A stretch of DNA of 64,000 nt from Paenibacillus sp. URB8-2 (GTDB lineage Bacteria > Bacillota > Bacilli > Paenibacillales > Paenibacillaceae). Position numbers and translations under genes: made by a program. The notes beneath the pieces were generated by a model, which saw only the letters and a list, made by a program, of their open reading frames with translations, had not been told where the DNA came from and searched no databases. The DNA is taken from positions 310,001 to 374,000 of the forward strand of contig NZ_AP023239.1 of assembly GCF_013393385.1 (NCBI RefSeq). Direction: 5' to 3'. Positions 33,394-43,022 of this stretch are shown here, in pieces (position 1 is the first letter of the stretch; each line of letters opens with the position of its first letter).

Positions 33394-34161
33394 ATGAAGG
33401 CAAAATCCACGTTGACCAGCAAATGGATTAAGACAAAGGTGCTGCTCCGCAGTCCGGAGATTTCGGCGCTGATTCCGGAGACGGCAAGACTGACCCGGGA
33501 GAACGCCAAGAGAATGCTGGACAAATACGGAATGGTGTATATCAAGCCGGAGGTGGGCACATACGGAAACGGCGTAATACGGGCAGAGCGGCGATTGCAG
33601 GAGCGGGGAGCTGCGTACTGGTACCAGAGCGGAACAAAGAAAAGAACGTTCGGTACCTTTGAGGCATTTTATACCTCGCTTAAGTCGATGACCCGGGGAC
33701 GCAGCTACCTGATTCAAAAAGGAATTGACCTGCTGAAAGCCAAGGGGCAGCGTTTTGACATCCGCGTGATGGTCCAGCTCGGTCCGCGCGGAATCTGGGA
33801 GACGACGGGGCTGATCGGCAGAGTGGCCGGGGAGGGCAAGATTGTTACCAACTACCATGCCGGCGGCAAGCCGACGGCGGTGGAGAAGCTTCTCGCTCCG
33901 CATATGGACGGTGCGCATCAGGCTGCAACGATCAAACGTCTGAAGAAACTCGGCAAAGATATCGGACAGTTCTACATGAAAAATTATCCGGCGTTCAAGC
34001 AGCTTGGCGTCGATGTCGGCCTCGACCGTTCTTTGACGCCTTGGATCATTGAGGTCAACACCAATCCCGATCCGTACATTTTTAATCAGCTTTCCGACAA
34101 ATCGATGTACCGCAAGGTTATGGCCTACCGCCGGGCGCAGACAACCCGATCCAAACGCTAG
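33394..34161 (+). CDS. YheC/YheD family endospore coat-associated ATP-grasp protein
   Basis: 255 aa, shorter than the 350-450 aa of full YheC/D proteins because only the ATP-grasp part is present. MVYIKPEVGTYGNGVIRAE is the ATP-binding strand with its Lys, RFDIRVMVQL the central part, and WIIEVNTNPDPYIFNQL the metal-binding end. Members are found in the spore coat; the ligation they carry out is unknown. The open frame extends upstream to 33256, but ATG 33394 gives the compact family start. No ideal ribosome site (GGGAG is distant), so the start is uncertain. Confidence 0.82.
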   Translation: MKAKSTLTSKWIKTKVLLRSPEISALIPETARLTRENAKRMLDKYGMVYIKPEVGTYGNGVIRAERRLQERGAAYWYQSGTKKRTFGTFEAFYTSLKSMTRGRSYLIQKGIDLLKAKGQRFDIRVMVQLGPRGIWETTGLIGRVAGEGKIVTNYHAGGKPTAVEKLLAPHMDGAHQAATIKRLKKLGKDIGQFYMKNYPAFKQLGVDVGLDRSLTPWIIEVNTNPDPYIFNQLSDKSMYRKVMAYRRAQTTRSKR

Positions 34162-34257
34162 ACCCTCCCACCCTTTCCATGAAAAAATGATTAAAATTTA
34201 TGAAAATGTTGCATTTTGTGTTTAGACCTGCACAATAAAGGGTAATTACAAAAAAAT

Positions 34258-34280
34258 TGCGCAGACATGAAATGTCTGCG
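34258..34280 (-). terminator. Hairpin with a T-run on the minus strand
   Basis: CGCAGACAT and ATGTCTGCG form a perfect 9-bp stem over GAA. On the minus strand the stem is followed by CAATTTTTTT, so it would stop leftward transcription, yet no leftward gene is seen here. It may insulate against antisense transcription or be a leader hairpin of the downstream gene. Confidence 0.5.
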
Positions 34281-34346
34281 GCGCAGCGCAAACGCAGTCT
34301 TGAGAACAGCATTCTGGAATTCATTTTTTCGAAAAGGGGTGGGAGT

Positions 34347-35282
34347 TTGAGCGACTCTCTGACATTGTCGGTGGCCATTTGCACCCGGAACAGACATGAG
34401 GATTTGCGAAAATGCCTGAAATCGATATTCGGACAGCAGGGTATTTCCGGTTCGGCGATCGAAATTCTAATTATTGACGACGGCGATACGGAAGAAGCAT
34501 GGCTTGAAGAGGTCCGAAGGGAAATGCCTTCAAGCATGGAACTGGGTTACCACCGTAAAAAACGGGAGGAGGCGGGTCTGCTTAAATCGCGGATTTATGC
34601 GACTCACGCCTCCAAGTACGAGACCCTTCTCTTTCTCGATGATGATGTGGAGCTGGAACCGGACTATCTGGCCGTCCTTCTGCAGACATTTGACCGTTTT
34701 CCTGATGCCGTCGGCGTAGGGGGAGTAGACCAGAGCTTCTCCTGCTCCCTGAAAGGCAGGCTCCTCATGCTGGTAAGCGGGCGAAGCCGGTTCTCCCCGG
34801 GAAAGTTGTCCTACAGCGGATTTGCTTCGTCCATGAATTTGTGGAACCGGCAGAAAGAGATCTTCCGGACCGAGTTTCTGCACGGATGCAATATGTGCTT
34901 CCGCAAGTCTGCACTGCGGGATGTAGAGCCGGTTGAGTGGCTGAACGGCTACAGCCTTGGCGAAGACCTGTATCTGTCCTATCTGGCAGGGCTTCATGGA
35001 CCGATGGTTATCAATCCGGGACTCAAGCTGGTGCACTACGGATCGCCGGCCTCCAGAGACAAGGAAGAGCAGGTCGCCTATACCAAGGTGATGAACCACT
35101 ACGAACTGTTGAAGCTCAGAACCGGGATAACACCCTTCCGCTATGCCATGCTGCTGTGGACGGCCGGCTTTTTATATGCGGAAACCGCACTGAAGCGGCG
35201 GAAGGAGGCTAGCAGCGGCTATCTTAGAGGCATACGGGCGCTGAAAGGCGCGCAGGCCCGGAGCGGATCGCCGGGCGTCTGA
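34347..35282 (+). CDS. Glycosyltransferase family 2
   Basis: 311 aa GT-A enzyme. LSVAICTRNRHEDLRKCLKSI starts the nucleotide-binding domain, LFLDDDVELEPDY is the metal-binding DXD motif, and NGYSLGEDLYLSYL near residue 215 carries the catalytic ED pair. It ends with a hydrophobic segment (FRYAMLLWTAGFLYAE) that may touch the membrane. TTG 34347 has AAGGGGTG seven bases upstream; ATG 34272 and 34257 sit in or before a hairpin and lack a ribosome site. It probably adds sugars to spore or cell-surface polymer, in line with its two neighbours. Confidence 0.85.
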   Translation: MSDSLTLSVAICTRNRHEDLRKCLKSIFGQQGISGSAIEILIIDDGDTEEAWLEEVRREMPSSMELGYHRKKREEAGLLKSRIYATHASKYETLLFLDDDVELEPDYLAVLLQTFDRFPDAVGVGGVDQSFSCSLKGRLLMLVSGRSRFSPGKLSYSGFASSMNLWNRQKEIFRTEFLHGCNMCFRKSALRDVEPVEWLNGYSLGEDLYLSYLAGLHGPMVINPGLKLVHYGSPASRDKEEQVAYTKVMNHYELLKLRTGITPFRYAMLLWTAGFLYAETALKRRKEASSGYLRGIRALKGAQARSGSPGV

Positions 35283-35421
35283 TGCGCTGTCCGTCCGCCG
35301 GAGCGGGCTGCGACCGCTGCCTGCCGTTTAGAGAACGAATAAAGCACCCGAATCATAGGCAGGAGCCTTGATTGCGGGTGTTTCCGTTTACCGGTTTTAC
35401 GACAGAAAGGAGTCTGTTTTC

Positions 35422-37461
35422 ATGGACTACTTGGCGGATGAAAGCCGTGTTCTTGACCACGCATTCATGAGGTCTCCTATCGGGATGGCGCTGCTGAAGC
35501 CCGGGGAAGGACGGTGGCTGAAGGTTAACACGGCGTTTTGCGGGATGCTTGGCTGTTTGGAGGAAGAACTGGAACAATACAATAAAGGCTTCCCGTCTTA
35601 TGAAGAGGTCACCGAGCATCTTCCCGCACCGGACAGCGTCTATGAATCGGAGCGGCTCGCGGCGTGCAAGGGGGGAGGCCATATCTGGCTGTCACTACGG
35701 TACATATGGGCCGAGCCCGGTCAGGCAGCTTCCCGTATTATCCTGTACGCCCGGGATATCGGCGGTGGGATCATCGACGATCCATTCCCGCCGGGCGGCG
35801 ATGACGGCCTTCCTTCCCAACGGCTTGGCATGATGCAGGATATTACGGACCGGGCGGAAATCGAGCAGATTGAGAAGCTCGGCAATGAATACACGCTGAT
35901 TCTGAATGCGGTTTCCGAAGGGCTATTCGGTTTGGACCCCTATGGCAAGGTCACGTTTATCAATCCGGCGGGGGCTTATATGCTCGATTTCGAGTGCGAC
36001 GATATATTGGGCCTCTCCTACCGGGAGCTGATTCACCAGACTTCGCTTGACGGCATCGATTACCTGCCGGAGGAGGCGCCGCTGATGAAGGCCATTCACA
36101 GCGGCGTTTCTCATCAGGGCAAGGAGGCGGTTCTGTGGCGGAGGGACGGGACAAGCTTCCTGGCCTCCTATCAAGTGACGCCGCTCTTTGATAAAGGAGA
36201 GTATGTAGGCGCGGTGGTGGTGTTCCGCGACATTACGGACGAGCGGGAGATTATCCGGGCCAAAGAATCCGCAGAAAAAGCCGATCAGGCCAAATCGGAG
36301 TTTCTGGCGGTCATGAGCCACGAGCTGCGCACCCCGATGAACGGCATTATGGGGATGACCGACCTGCTGGCACAGACAGAACTGAATGAGGAGCAGCGGA
36401 GCTACACGGAGATCATCAGCCAGAGCAGCGGGGCTTTACTGTCCATCCTTAATGAAATTCTCGATTTCAGCAAAATTGAAGCCGGCAAAATGACGCTGGC
36501 GCATGATCCCTTTGCCTTGCGCGAGGTGCTGGAAAGCGTGACGGAGCTGTTCTCGGCCAAAGCGAGGGAGAAGAACCTCGGCCTTATCTGCGAAATCGGC
36601 TCGGAAGTGCCGGATATCATTATAGGCGACGCCGCGAGACTGCGGCAGGTGCTCGTGAACCTGGTCAGCAACGCGGTCAAATTCACCGAGGGCGGAAAGG
36701 TTTCGATAGAAGTAAAAGCGGAATCCCGCCCTTCCCCGGGAATACCGGCGCTGAGCTTCCGGGTCAAGGACACGGGAATCGGCATTCCCGCCGACAAGCA
36801 GCCGCTGCTGTTTCAGTCGTTTTCCCAACTCCATCCCGCCATTAACCGCAAATACGGAGGAACGGGACTGGGGCTTGCCATCTGCAAAAAGCTGATCGAG
36901 CTTATGGGCGGAGCGATCGGCGTTGAGAGCGCCCCGGGACAAGGCTCCGATTTTTACTTTACTTTGCCGGCGGAAGCTTCGAATGGGGATGGCGAAACCG
37001 GAGAGACCGGGGCGGAAGAGGCTCTCCCGGTAAACCGGGGCAACTTCGGCGGGGATGAACCGTCATTGCTGCCGAAATATGGACCGATGCGCATTCTCAT
37101 TGCCGAAGATCATCCTGTAAACCAGAAGCTGCTGCGGACGATCCTGCGCAAGAGAGGCTATGAGGCCGATGTGGCGGAAAATGGGGAAGAAGCGGTCAAG
37201 GCTGTGATAAATGGCCGGTACGATATTGTGTTCATGGACATCCACATGCCGGTAATGAGCGGCCTGACGGCGGCGGTACATATTCGGGATTTGCTTCCGG
37301 AGGAACAGCTGCCGTATATTGTGGCGGTGACGGCATACGCTAGGAGAGAAGACCGCGAGATATGCTTTGCCGCTTCAATAAAGGATTTCGTCAGCAAGCC
37401 GTTTCTTTCTACGGAGATCGACAGGATTCTGCTCACGCGACGGGATGCGGTTTCGTTATGA
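35422..37461 (+). CDS. Hybrid sensor histidine kinase with PAS domains and receiver
   Basis: 679 aa, no membrane segment, so a cytoplasmic sensor. Order: PAS (about 10-120), PAS with PAC (about 150-275), HisKA with [14 protein letters not shown] (phospho-His300), HATPase with [17 protein letters not shown] and [13 protein letters not shown] (about 405-520), a linker, and a receiver domain (about 555-675) with [13 protein letters not shown], Asp606 in [11 protein letters not shown] and VTAYA. The receiver Lys is in FVSKPF. No histidine phosphotransfer domain or partner regulator is nearby. AAAGGAG supports ATG 35422. The signal is unknown; PAS suggests redox, light or a small ligand. Confidence 0.92.
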   Translation: MDYLADESRVLDHAFMRSPIGMALLKPGEGRWLKVNTAFCGMLGCLEEELEQYNKGFPSYEEVTEHLPAPDSVYESERLAACKGGGHIWLSLRYIWAEPGQAASRIILYARDIGGGIIDDPFPPGGDDGLPSQRLGMMQDITDRAEIEQIEKLGNEYTLILNAVSEGLFGLDPYGKVTFINPAGAYMLDFECDDILGLSYRELIHQTSLDGIDYLPEEAPLMKAIHSGVSHQGKEAVLWRRDGTSFLASYQVTPLFDKGEYVGAVVVFRDITDEREIIRAKESAEKADQAKSEFLAVMSHELRTPMNGIMGMTDLLAQTELNEEQRSYTEIISQSSGALLSILNEILDFSKIEAGKMTLAHDPFALREVLESVTELFSAKAREKNLGLICEIGSEVPDIIIGDAARLRQVLVNLVSNAVKFTEGGKVSIEVKAESRPSPGIPALSFRVKDTGIGIPADKQPLLFQSFSQLHPAINRKYGGTGLGLAICKKLIELMGGAIGVESAPGQGSDFYFTLPAEASNGDGETGETGAEEALPVNRGNFGGDEPSLLPKYGPMRILIAEDHPVNQKLLRTILRKRGYEADVAENGEEAVKAVINGRYDIVFMDIHMPVMSGLTAAVHIRDLLPEEQLPYIVAVTAYARREDREICFAASIKDFVSKPFLSTEIDRILLTRRDAVSL

Positions 37462-38063
37462 CCTTTGGAGGAACTGGAAAAAAGCTGGATCTGGAACCGT
37501 ATACCCAATGGGCACCGGGGGTCCGGTCTTCAGGATCCGCCTGCGGGCCTGCAACAATGGCCGCGATGGCGGAATACTGGGGCCGGCATCTGGGGCAGTC
37601 CGCCGTTATCGGCAGGGAACGTTTCCGCTCGAAAGTGGAGCATATCAATTATTTATACGGAAATTACGGCGGAAGACCTTGGGGTATGAGCGTCCGCGGT
37701 TTCGCGAAAGGCATCAAAGCGTATCTCCAATCGGCGCTCGGGGACGCTCCGGCGGTCCGCTTCCGAAGCTTCAATGATTTCGCTTTGTACAAGGCGGAAA
37801 TTGACGCAGGCCGGCCGGTAGCGGTAAAGTTCGACAAATGGTTTTCCCTGCGCTGGATGGGGCGCTATGCATTCGATTATCACTGGACAGTGGGGATCGG
37901 CTATGAATTGACGGAGTTCGGTCCCCGGCTGATTTTACAGGATAACGGCGCCAGGCGCGCGGATGGAGGATATGCCGCAAGCCGGGAGCGCCGGATCGAT
38001 TATGCCGGGAATCGGCCGGTGATTACGATGGTGGCGGTGGAACTGGTCCCAAAGGGGACCTGA
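37458..38063 (+). CDS. C39-like peptidase domain protein
   Basis: 201 aa. WAPGVRSSGSACGPATMAAMAEYWG holds a Cys (residue 29) in the pattern of C39/papain-like folds, and the later DYHWTVGIGYELT supplies the matching His, then QDNG the Asp/Asn. Probably a cysteine peptidase or amidase-like protein; no signal peptide is seen. It begins at ATG 37458, which overlaps the kinase stop (ATGA), so it is translationally coupled to the sensor kinase and may act in its signalling. The function is inferred from the fold only. Confidence 0.75.
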   Translation: MTFGGTGKKLDLEPYTQWAPGVRSSGSACGPATMAAMAEYWGRHLGQSAVIGRERFRSKVEHINYLYGNYGGRPWGMSVRGFAKGIKAYLQSALGDAPAVRFRSFNDFALYKAEIDAGRPVAVKFDKWFSLRWMGRYAFDYHWTVGIGYELTEFGPRLILQDNGARRADGGYAASRERRIDYAGNRPVITMVAVELVPKGT

Positions 38064-38170
38064 TTCAAGTTTTTGGAGGGCTCATGCGGCAAATGAAGAA
38101 GCACTAAGCATAGCCCTCGTTTTATCTGCAAATCCAATGATTGGATTACAGAAAACGGGTGAAAATCGGT

Positions 38171-38199
38171 TTGACAGCAGATTGGACGCATTGTATAAT
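38171..38199 (+). promoter_or_regulatory. Consensus sigma-A promoter of pulA
   Basis: TTGACA at 38171-38176, exactly 17 bp, TATAAT at 38194-38199: a perfect match to the consensus. About 100 bases of leader follow before the TTG start. Confidence 0.9.
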
Positions 38200-38304
38200 C
38201 CCGGGGAATACTAGAAGAAACTTCAAAAAAACAATCGTTTGCGCTGTGCGGGGCCTTGGCAGATTACCGGGCAGTGAGAATGTAATAAAGGAGTCCTGAT
38301 CGAT

Positions 38305-40260
38305 TTGTCGGTACAAGGGGAAAGGGATGAGCCGATTTATTACGGCGATCCTGCGGTCACCGGCGGTGTCTCCGTCTTTGTCGACGGCTTTGACGATTTA
38401 TTTAGTTACGAGGGAGACGATTTGGGGCTGAGCTACACGCCGGAACGCTCCGCTTTCCGGCTATGGGCGCCTACCTCCCAGGAGGCGCAATTGGTGCTGT
38501 ATGATTCCTGGCAGGGGGAAGCCTCTGCCGTAATGCCGATGACCCGCGATATCGGGGGAACCTGGATACTGACGGTAAAAGGCGATCTGGAAGGCAAATT
38601 CTATACGTACCGCGTATGGATTGAAGACCGGTGGAACGAAGCCGTCGATCCTTATGCGAGGGCGGTGGGCGTCAACGGCGACCGCGGCGCCATCCTTGAT
38701 CTCCGCAAGACGGACCCGCTGCGCTGGACCGAGGACAAACCGCCGTTTGACGATCCCGTGGACGCCGTTATCTATGAGCTGCATCTGAGGGATTTGTCGG
38801 TTCATCCGGCCGGCGGCATCCGGCAGAAAGGCGGATTTGCCGGCCTTGCCGAGAGCGGTACACGGGGACCGGCGGGGATTCTTACTGGGCTGGACCATAT
38901 CGCGGACCTTGGCGTCACACATGTGCAGCTGCTGCCGGTTAGTGACTATGCCACCGAAAGCGTAGACGAAACGAAGCTGGGCGAGCCGCATTATAACTGG
39001 GGCTACGACCCGAAGAACTATAATGTTCCCGAAGGCTCCTACGCGACCGATCCCTTCGTTCCGGGAGTCCGGATAAAGGAGTTCAAGCGCCTGGTTCAGA
39101 CGCTGCATGACCGCGGCCTGCGGGTTATTATGGACGTTGTCTACAATCACGTCTACAACGGCTACCGCGCGCACTTCACGAAGCTTGTTCCGGGCTACTA
39201 TCTGCGCTACAAGGCGGACGGGACACTGTCGAACGGCTCGGGCTGCGGCAACGACTGCGCCACCGAGCGCCAAATGATGTCCCGCTTTATTGCCGACTCC
39301 GTGCTGTACTGGGCCAAGGAGTATCATATTGACGGCTTCCGCTTCGATCTGATGGGCCTGATCGATACCGGCACGATGACGGAGATTCGGCGGCGGCTTG
39401 ATGAACTTGATCCTTCGATCCTGACGATCGGGGAAGGCTGGGTTATGGATACGGGGCTTGCCCCGGAACGCCGGGCGAACCAGCATAACAGCTCTCTGCT
39501 GCCGAGGATCGGGCAATTCAACGACGGTTTTCGTGATGCGGTAAAGGGAAGCATCTTTCTGCATCACCGCAAAGGCTTCATCAGCGGCGGGGGCGGTAAC
39601 GAGACCGGAGTCATGGCAGGCGTCGCCGGCGGCATCTCCTACGGGCCGGGCATCGGGCAGTTCGCCCAGGAGCCGCAGCAGTGCGTCAATTATGTCGAAT
39701 GCCACGATAATCATACGCTGTGGGACAAATTGCTGCTGTCAACGGAAGGGGCCGGGGACGAGGAACGCCGCAGCATGCACCGGCTCGCTTCCGCCATGGT
39801 GCTGACGAGCCAGGGTATCCCTTTACTGCATGCCGGCCAGGAGTTTATGCGGACGAAGAACGGTGTGGAGAACAGCTATAACAGCCCGGTGGAACTCAAC
39901 CGGCTTGACTGGGAACGATGCGCCGAGCGCCAGGATGACGTTGCCTATATGAAGAGATTGATTGCCCTGCGCAAGGAACATCCGGCGTTTCGGCTGCGGA
40001 GCGCGGAGGCGATCCAGGCCAGCCTCGTCTTCGAGCGGGCTCCGGGCGGCACGGTGGCGTTTACGCTGCGGAATCATGCCGGAGGCGATTCGGCGAGCCA
40101 CATTTACGTGCTCTATAAAGCGAATATTGGCGAAATCCCGGTGACGCTTCCGAAGCTGGGGGAATGGCAGCCGCTGCTGGGCGAGCAAGGGATCGTTCTG
40201 CTGAATAAAGAACAGCTTATTGTCCGTGGTATCGGAATGACGGTGCTGGCGGTGAAGTAA
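38305..40260 (+). CDS. pulA: Type I pullulanase
   Basis: 651 aa GH13 debranching enzyme that cuts alpha-1,6 links in pullulan, amylopectin and glycogen. N-terminal CBM48-like domain (about 45-140), then the catalytic barrel with the pullulanase signature YNWGYDPKNYNVPEGSY, nucleophile Asp348 (GFRFDLMG), acid Glu377 (IGEGW) and Asp468 (ECHDNHT), and a C-terminal beta domain. No signal peptide, so it acts inside the cell, on glycogen or imported maltodextrin. TTG start with AAAGGAG upstream. Monocistronic, with its own consensus promoter and terminator. Confidence 0.95.
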   Translation: MSVQGERDEPIYYGDPAVTGGVSVFVDGFDDLFSYEGDDLGLSYTPERSAFRLWAPTSQEAQLVLYDSWQGEASAVMPMTRDIGGTWILTVKGDLEGKFYTYRVWIEDRWNEAVDPYARAVGVNGDRGAILDLRKTDPLRWTEDKPPFDDPVDAVIYELHLRDLSVHPAGGIRQKGGFAGLAESGTRGPAGILTGLDHIADLGVTHVQLLPVSDYATESVDETKLGEPHYNWGYDPKNYNVPEGSYATDPFVPGVRIKEFKRLVQTLHDRGLRVIMDVVYNHVYNGYRAHFTKLVPGYYLRYKADGTLSNGSGCGNDCATERQMMSRFIADSVLYWAKEYHIDGFRFDLMGLIDTGTMTEIRRRLDELDPSILTIGEGWVMDTGLAPERRANQHNSSLLPRIGQFNDGFRDAVKGSIFLHHRKGFISGGGGNETGVMAGVAGGISYGPGIGQFAQEPQQCVNYVECHDNHTLWDKLLLSTEGAGDEERRSMHRLASAMVLTSQGIPLLHAGQEFMRTKNGVENSYNSPVELNRLDWERCAERQDDVAYMKRLIALRKEHPAFRLRSAEAIQASLVFERAPGGTVAFTLRNHAGGDSASHIYVLYKANIGEIPVTLPKLGEWQPLLGEQGIVLLNKEQLIVRGIGMTVLAVK

Positions 40261-40299
40261 GGTTTTATAAGGATGATATTTAAGTTGCAAAGAGGAGCG

Positions 40300-40326
40300 G
40301 CGGGTCTCGAAAGAGCCCGCTTTTTC
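40300..40326 (+). terminator. Terminator of pulA
   Basis: GCGGGTCT/AGAGCCCGC stem over a CGAA tetraloop followed by TTTTT. Confidence 0.88.
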
Positions 40327-40430
40327 AAAATATCAGGTTAAGGATAAGCTTCGCGCTTATCCTTAACCTGATATTTTTACGAGAAACGGATGCCTTCCTC
40401 TTCCAGAGGACGGCGAAGCCGTTTCTTCTT
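40327..40430. repeat. Two-hairpin dispersed repeat, copy 4
   Basis: The cleanest copy: ATATCAGGTTAAGGATAAGC and its perfect inverse form a long stem around a CGCG core. Then GAGAAACGGATGCC, CCTCTTCCAGAGG and GGCGAAGCCGTTTCTTCTT follow. Confidence 0.92.
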
Positions 40431-40439
40431 ATTTGTATA

Positions 40440-40690
40440 TTAAAAGGCGAAGCGTTGCAAAGGGAGTTGGCGCCCGTTGCAAACGGAAGGAAGTCCAATA
40501 ATTCGGGGACAACCCCGCCTATTGGAATTTACAGGGAACTCCTCCCGCTTATTCTCCGATAATAAAACATCTCAGTCCCTGACCGGGAAAAGCTCCAGCT
40601 TAATTCCCGATTCTCAATTCCTTCCGGCTAAAACGGGAAAATTAGAGGGAGCTTTTCCCTCCCAAGTCTGGCAAAGACCTCTTTCAAGCA
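40440..40690. repeat. Degenerate repeat region with GGAATT/TCTCC words
   Basis: Several loose copies of the words seen at 7791-7922: CTATTGGAATTTACAGGGAA, CCCGCTTATTCTCCGATAAT, AGCTTAATTCCCGATTCTC and AATTAGAGGGAGCTTTTCCC. They alternate in orientation. I see no gene. Confidence 0.5.
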
Positions 40691-41226
40691 GAATAAGGTG
40701 GATAATTTCCGCTTTGTTCGCCATTCCGCTCCCTCATTTAAAGCCTGCTCTGATGAAGCCCTATGCCATTGTGTTCCTTGCACAGCGGGAACAGCTTCTT
40801 TTCCGGCTGCCGGTACAGCCGGTTGTACGCCTTTTTGAGATTTAACAAAAATGAGCAGCGAATGTAATCGTTTCCTGTCTCTCCATCTTGATTTGCCGCC
40901 TTGACATAGAGTCAAATTGATTTAAATTTGAAATTTCTGTGATAATGGCAAAATGATCTTCTCGATTTGCCCAAAAGGTGACATTGCTCACGTTCGGATA
41001 CGGAAAGCGGATGGTACTATGTAGTCACTTATTACTTCTAATTTTAAATGTGGCGGACAACCATACAGCACGGGCAAGCGCCCGGGCGTGGCCTGCCGCT
41101 TCGCTGCTTTACAGCGTCATACGAATGGGCGCTCGGTAGGGACTGAAGTCCTTGGTGTAAGCGGCATCTAGAATAAATCGCCGGCCGGTCCGGCGAAAAT
41201 CAAAGAAGACACGGAGGATGACAGGG
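40691..41226. other. Long leader region upstream of gltD
   Basis: No gene. A TTGACA stands at 40902-40907 but without a -10 at the right distance; TACTAT near 41015 may be a -10. GC-rich inverted words (GCCCGGGC around 41077) suggest RNA structure in the leader. I do not recognise a riboswitch or a clear GlnR box here. Confidence 0.4.
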
Positions 41227-42711
41227 ATGGGCAAATCTACGGGATTTTTGGAATACCAGCGTGTAACGCCTTCGGAATGCGAAGCGCTTGAGCGGATCAA
41301 GAACTGGAACGAATTTTCGGTTCCTATGGAAGAGGAGAAGCTGCGCGAGCAGGCTGCGCGCTGCATGGACTGCGGAACGCCGTTTTGCCATGTGGGCCGG
41401 CTGCTGTCGGGGATGGCTTCTGGCTGTCCGCTGCATAATCTGATTCCGGAATGGAACGATATGGTATATAAAGGGAACTGGGAAGTAGCGCTGAAACGGC
41501 TGCAGAAGAGTAATAACTTCCCCGAATTCACAAGCCGGGTATGTCCTTCGCCTTGTGAGGGCGCTTGTACGGTGGGAATGAACGGCCTGCCCGTAACGAT
41601 CCGTTCGATTGAGAAAGCGATCGTGGATAAAGGCTTCGAAGAAGGCTGGATCAAGCCGGAGCCCCCGCTTACCCGCACCGGCAAGAGCGTGGCAGTCGTC
41701 GGCTCCGGTCCTTCGGGACTGGCGTGCGCGGCGCAGCTCAACAAAGCGGGCCACACGGTTACCGTATATGAACGGGCCGACCGGATCGGCGGACTGCTGA
41801 CCTACGGCATCCCTAATATGAAGCTCGACAAGAAGAAAGTGCAGCGCCGGGTTGATCTGCTTGAGGCCGAAGGAATCACCTTCGTGACCGGCACGGAAAT
41901 TGGCAAGGATATTTCGGCCGAGGAACTGAAAGCGAAGCACGATGCGGTTGTACTGTGCGCCGGTTCGACCAAAGCCCGGGATCTTCAGGCTGAAGGACGG
42001 GAGTTGTCCGGAATTTACCAGGCGATGGAATTCCTGACGCTGAATACGAAGAGTCTGCTGGACTCGGAGCTTGCGGATGGAGAATACTTGTCTGCCGCCG
42101 GCAAAGACGTTGTCGTCATCGGCGGCGGCGATACCGGAACCGACTGCGTGGCAACCTCCCTTCGCCATGGCTGCAAGAGCGTGGTGCAATTGGAGATCAT
42201 GCCGCAAGCGCCGCTTACCCGCCAGCCGAACAACCCGTGGCCGGAATATCCGAAGGTGCTTAAAGTGGATTACGGCCAGGTGGAAGCCAAGGCAGTGTAT
42301 CAGGAAGATCCGCGGCGCTATCTTGTTTCGACAAAGCGTTTTGTCGGGGATGAGAACGGACATGTGAAGGAACTGCACACGGTACGGCTCGAATGGGTAC
42401 GGAATGAAGAAGGCCGAATGGTGCCGAGAGAAGTACCGGGCAGCGAAGAGGTTATCCCTGCGCAGCTCGTACTGCTCGCGCTGGGCTTTACTGGACCGGA
42501 GGAGACGGTAGCCAGCCAGTTAGGTCTGGAGCTCGACGAGCGTTCCAACATCAAGGCGGAATACGGAGTTCACTCGACGAATGTGGAAGGCGTCTTTGCG
42601 GCCGGCGACATGCGCCGCGGACAGAGCCTTGTCGTATGGGCCATCAGCGAAGGCCGCCAGGCCGCCCGCGAAGTGGACCGGTATTTGATGGGCTCCTCGA
42701 ATTTGCCTTAA
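41227..42711 (+). CDS. gltD: Glutamate synthase small subunit (NADPH, beta)
   Basis: 494 aa, the normal size. N-terminal [4Fe-4S] domain with cysteines in [16 protein letters not shown] and [15 protein letters not shown]-binding [13 protein letters not shown] (about residue 155) and NADPH-binding [11 protein letters not shown]; the C-terminal [23 protein letters not shown] closes the FAD site. It passes electrons from NADPH to the large subunit to make glutamate from glutamine and 2-oxoglutarate. GGAGG is nine bases before ATG 41227. No gltA/gltB large-subunit gene adjoins, which is unusual, so it may partner a distant subunit or another enzyme. Confidence 0.93.
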   Translation: MGKSTGFLEYQRVTPSECEALERIKNWNEFSVPMEEEKLREQAARCMDCGTPFCHVGRLLSGMASGCPLHNLIPEWNDMVYKGNWEVALKRLQKSNNFPEFTSRVCPSPCEGACTVGMNGLPVTIRSIEKAIVDKGFEEGWIKPEPPLTRTGKSVAVVGSGPSGLACAAQLNKAGHTVTVYERADRIGGLLTYGIPNMKLDKKKVQRRVDLLEAEGITFVTGTEIGKDISAEELKAKHDAVVLCAGSTKARDLQAEGRELSGIYQAMEFLTLNTKSLLDSELADGEYLSAAGKDVVVIGGGDTGTDCVATSLRHGCKSVVQLEIMPQAPLTRQPNNPWPEYPKVLKVDYGQVEAKAVYQEDPRRYLVSTKRFVGDENGHVKELHTVRLEWVRNEEGRMVPREVPGSEEVIPAQLVLLALGFTGPEETVASQLGLELDERSNIKAEYGVHSTNVEGVFAAGDMRRGQSLVVWAISEGRQAAREVDRYLMGSSNLP

Positions 42712-42756
42712 GTTCGGCGAAGCGGCAAACCGGAGCATAACGCGAACATAAATGTA

Positions 42757-42786
42757 GAGCGGGGCGCCCTTTCCGGCGCCTCTTTA
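42757..42786 (+). terminator. Terminator of gltD
   Basis: GGCGCC-CTTTCC-GGCGCC hairpin with flanking GAG/CTC-like bases and a CTTT tail. Confidence 0.7.
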
Positions 42787-42839
42787 GTCCATTATCTGCC
42801 CGGGTCCCGCAAAGTACCTGACGCAAGCTTTGAAGGAAG

Positions 42840-42862
42840 GCCTCACTTTGTGAGGCTTTTTT
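42840..42862 (+). terminator. Second terminator before repeat copy 5
   Basis: GCCTCAC-TTT-GTGAGGC followed by six Ts. Confidence 0.85.
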
Positions 42863-42863
42863 C

Positions 42864-42965
42864 AAAATATCAGAAAGGATAAGCTTCGCGCTTATCCTTA
42901 ACCTGATATTTTTACGAGAAACGGATGCCTTCCTCTTCCAGAGGACGGCGAAGCCGTTTCTTCTT
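42864..42965. repeat. Two-hairpin dispersed repeat, copy 5
   Basis: Nearly identical to copy 4 from GATAAGCTTCGCGCTTATCC onward; the left arm of the outer stem is altered (ATATCAGAAAGGATAAGC), so the stem is less perfect. Ends GCCGTTTCTTCTT. Confidence 0.92.
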
Positions 42966-43022
42966 AGCTGCCGGTATTGGCGGCAATCATATATATCGAG
43001 AACGGGAAGGGATGGGAAAAAT

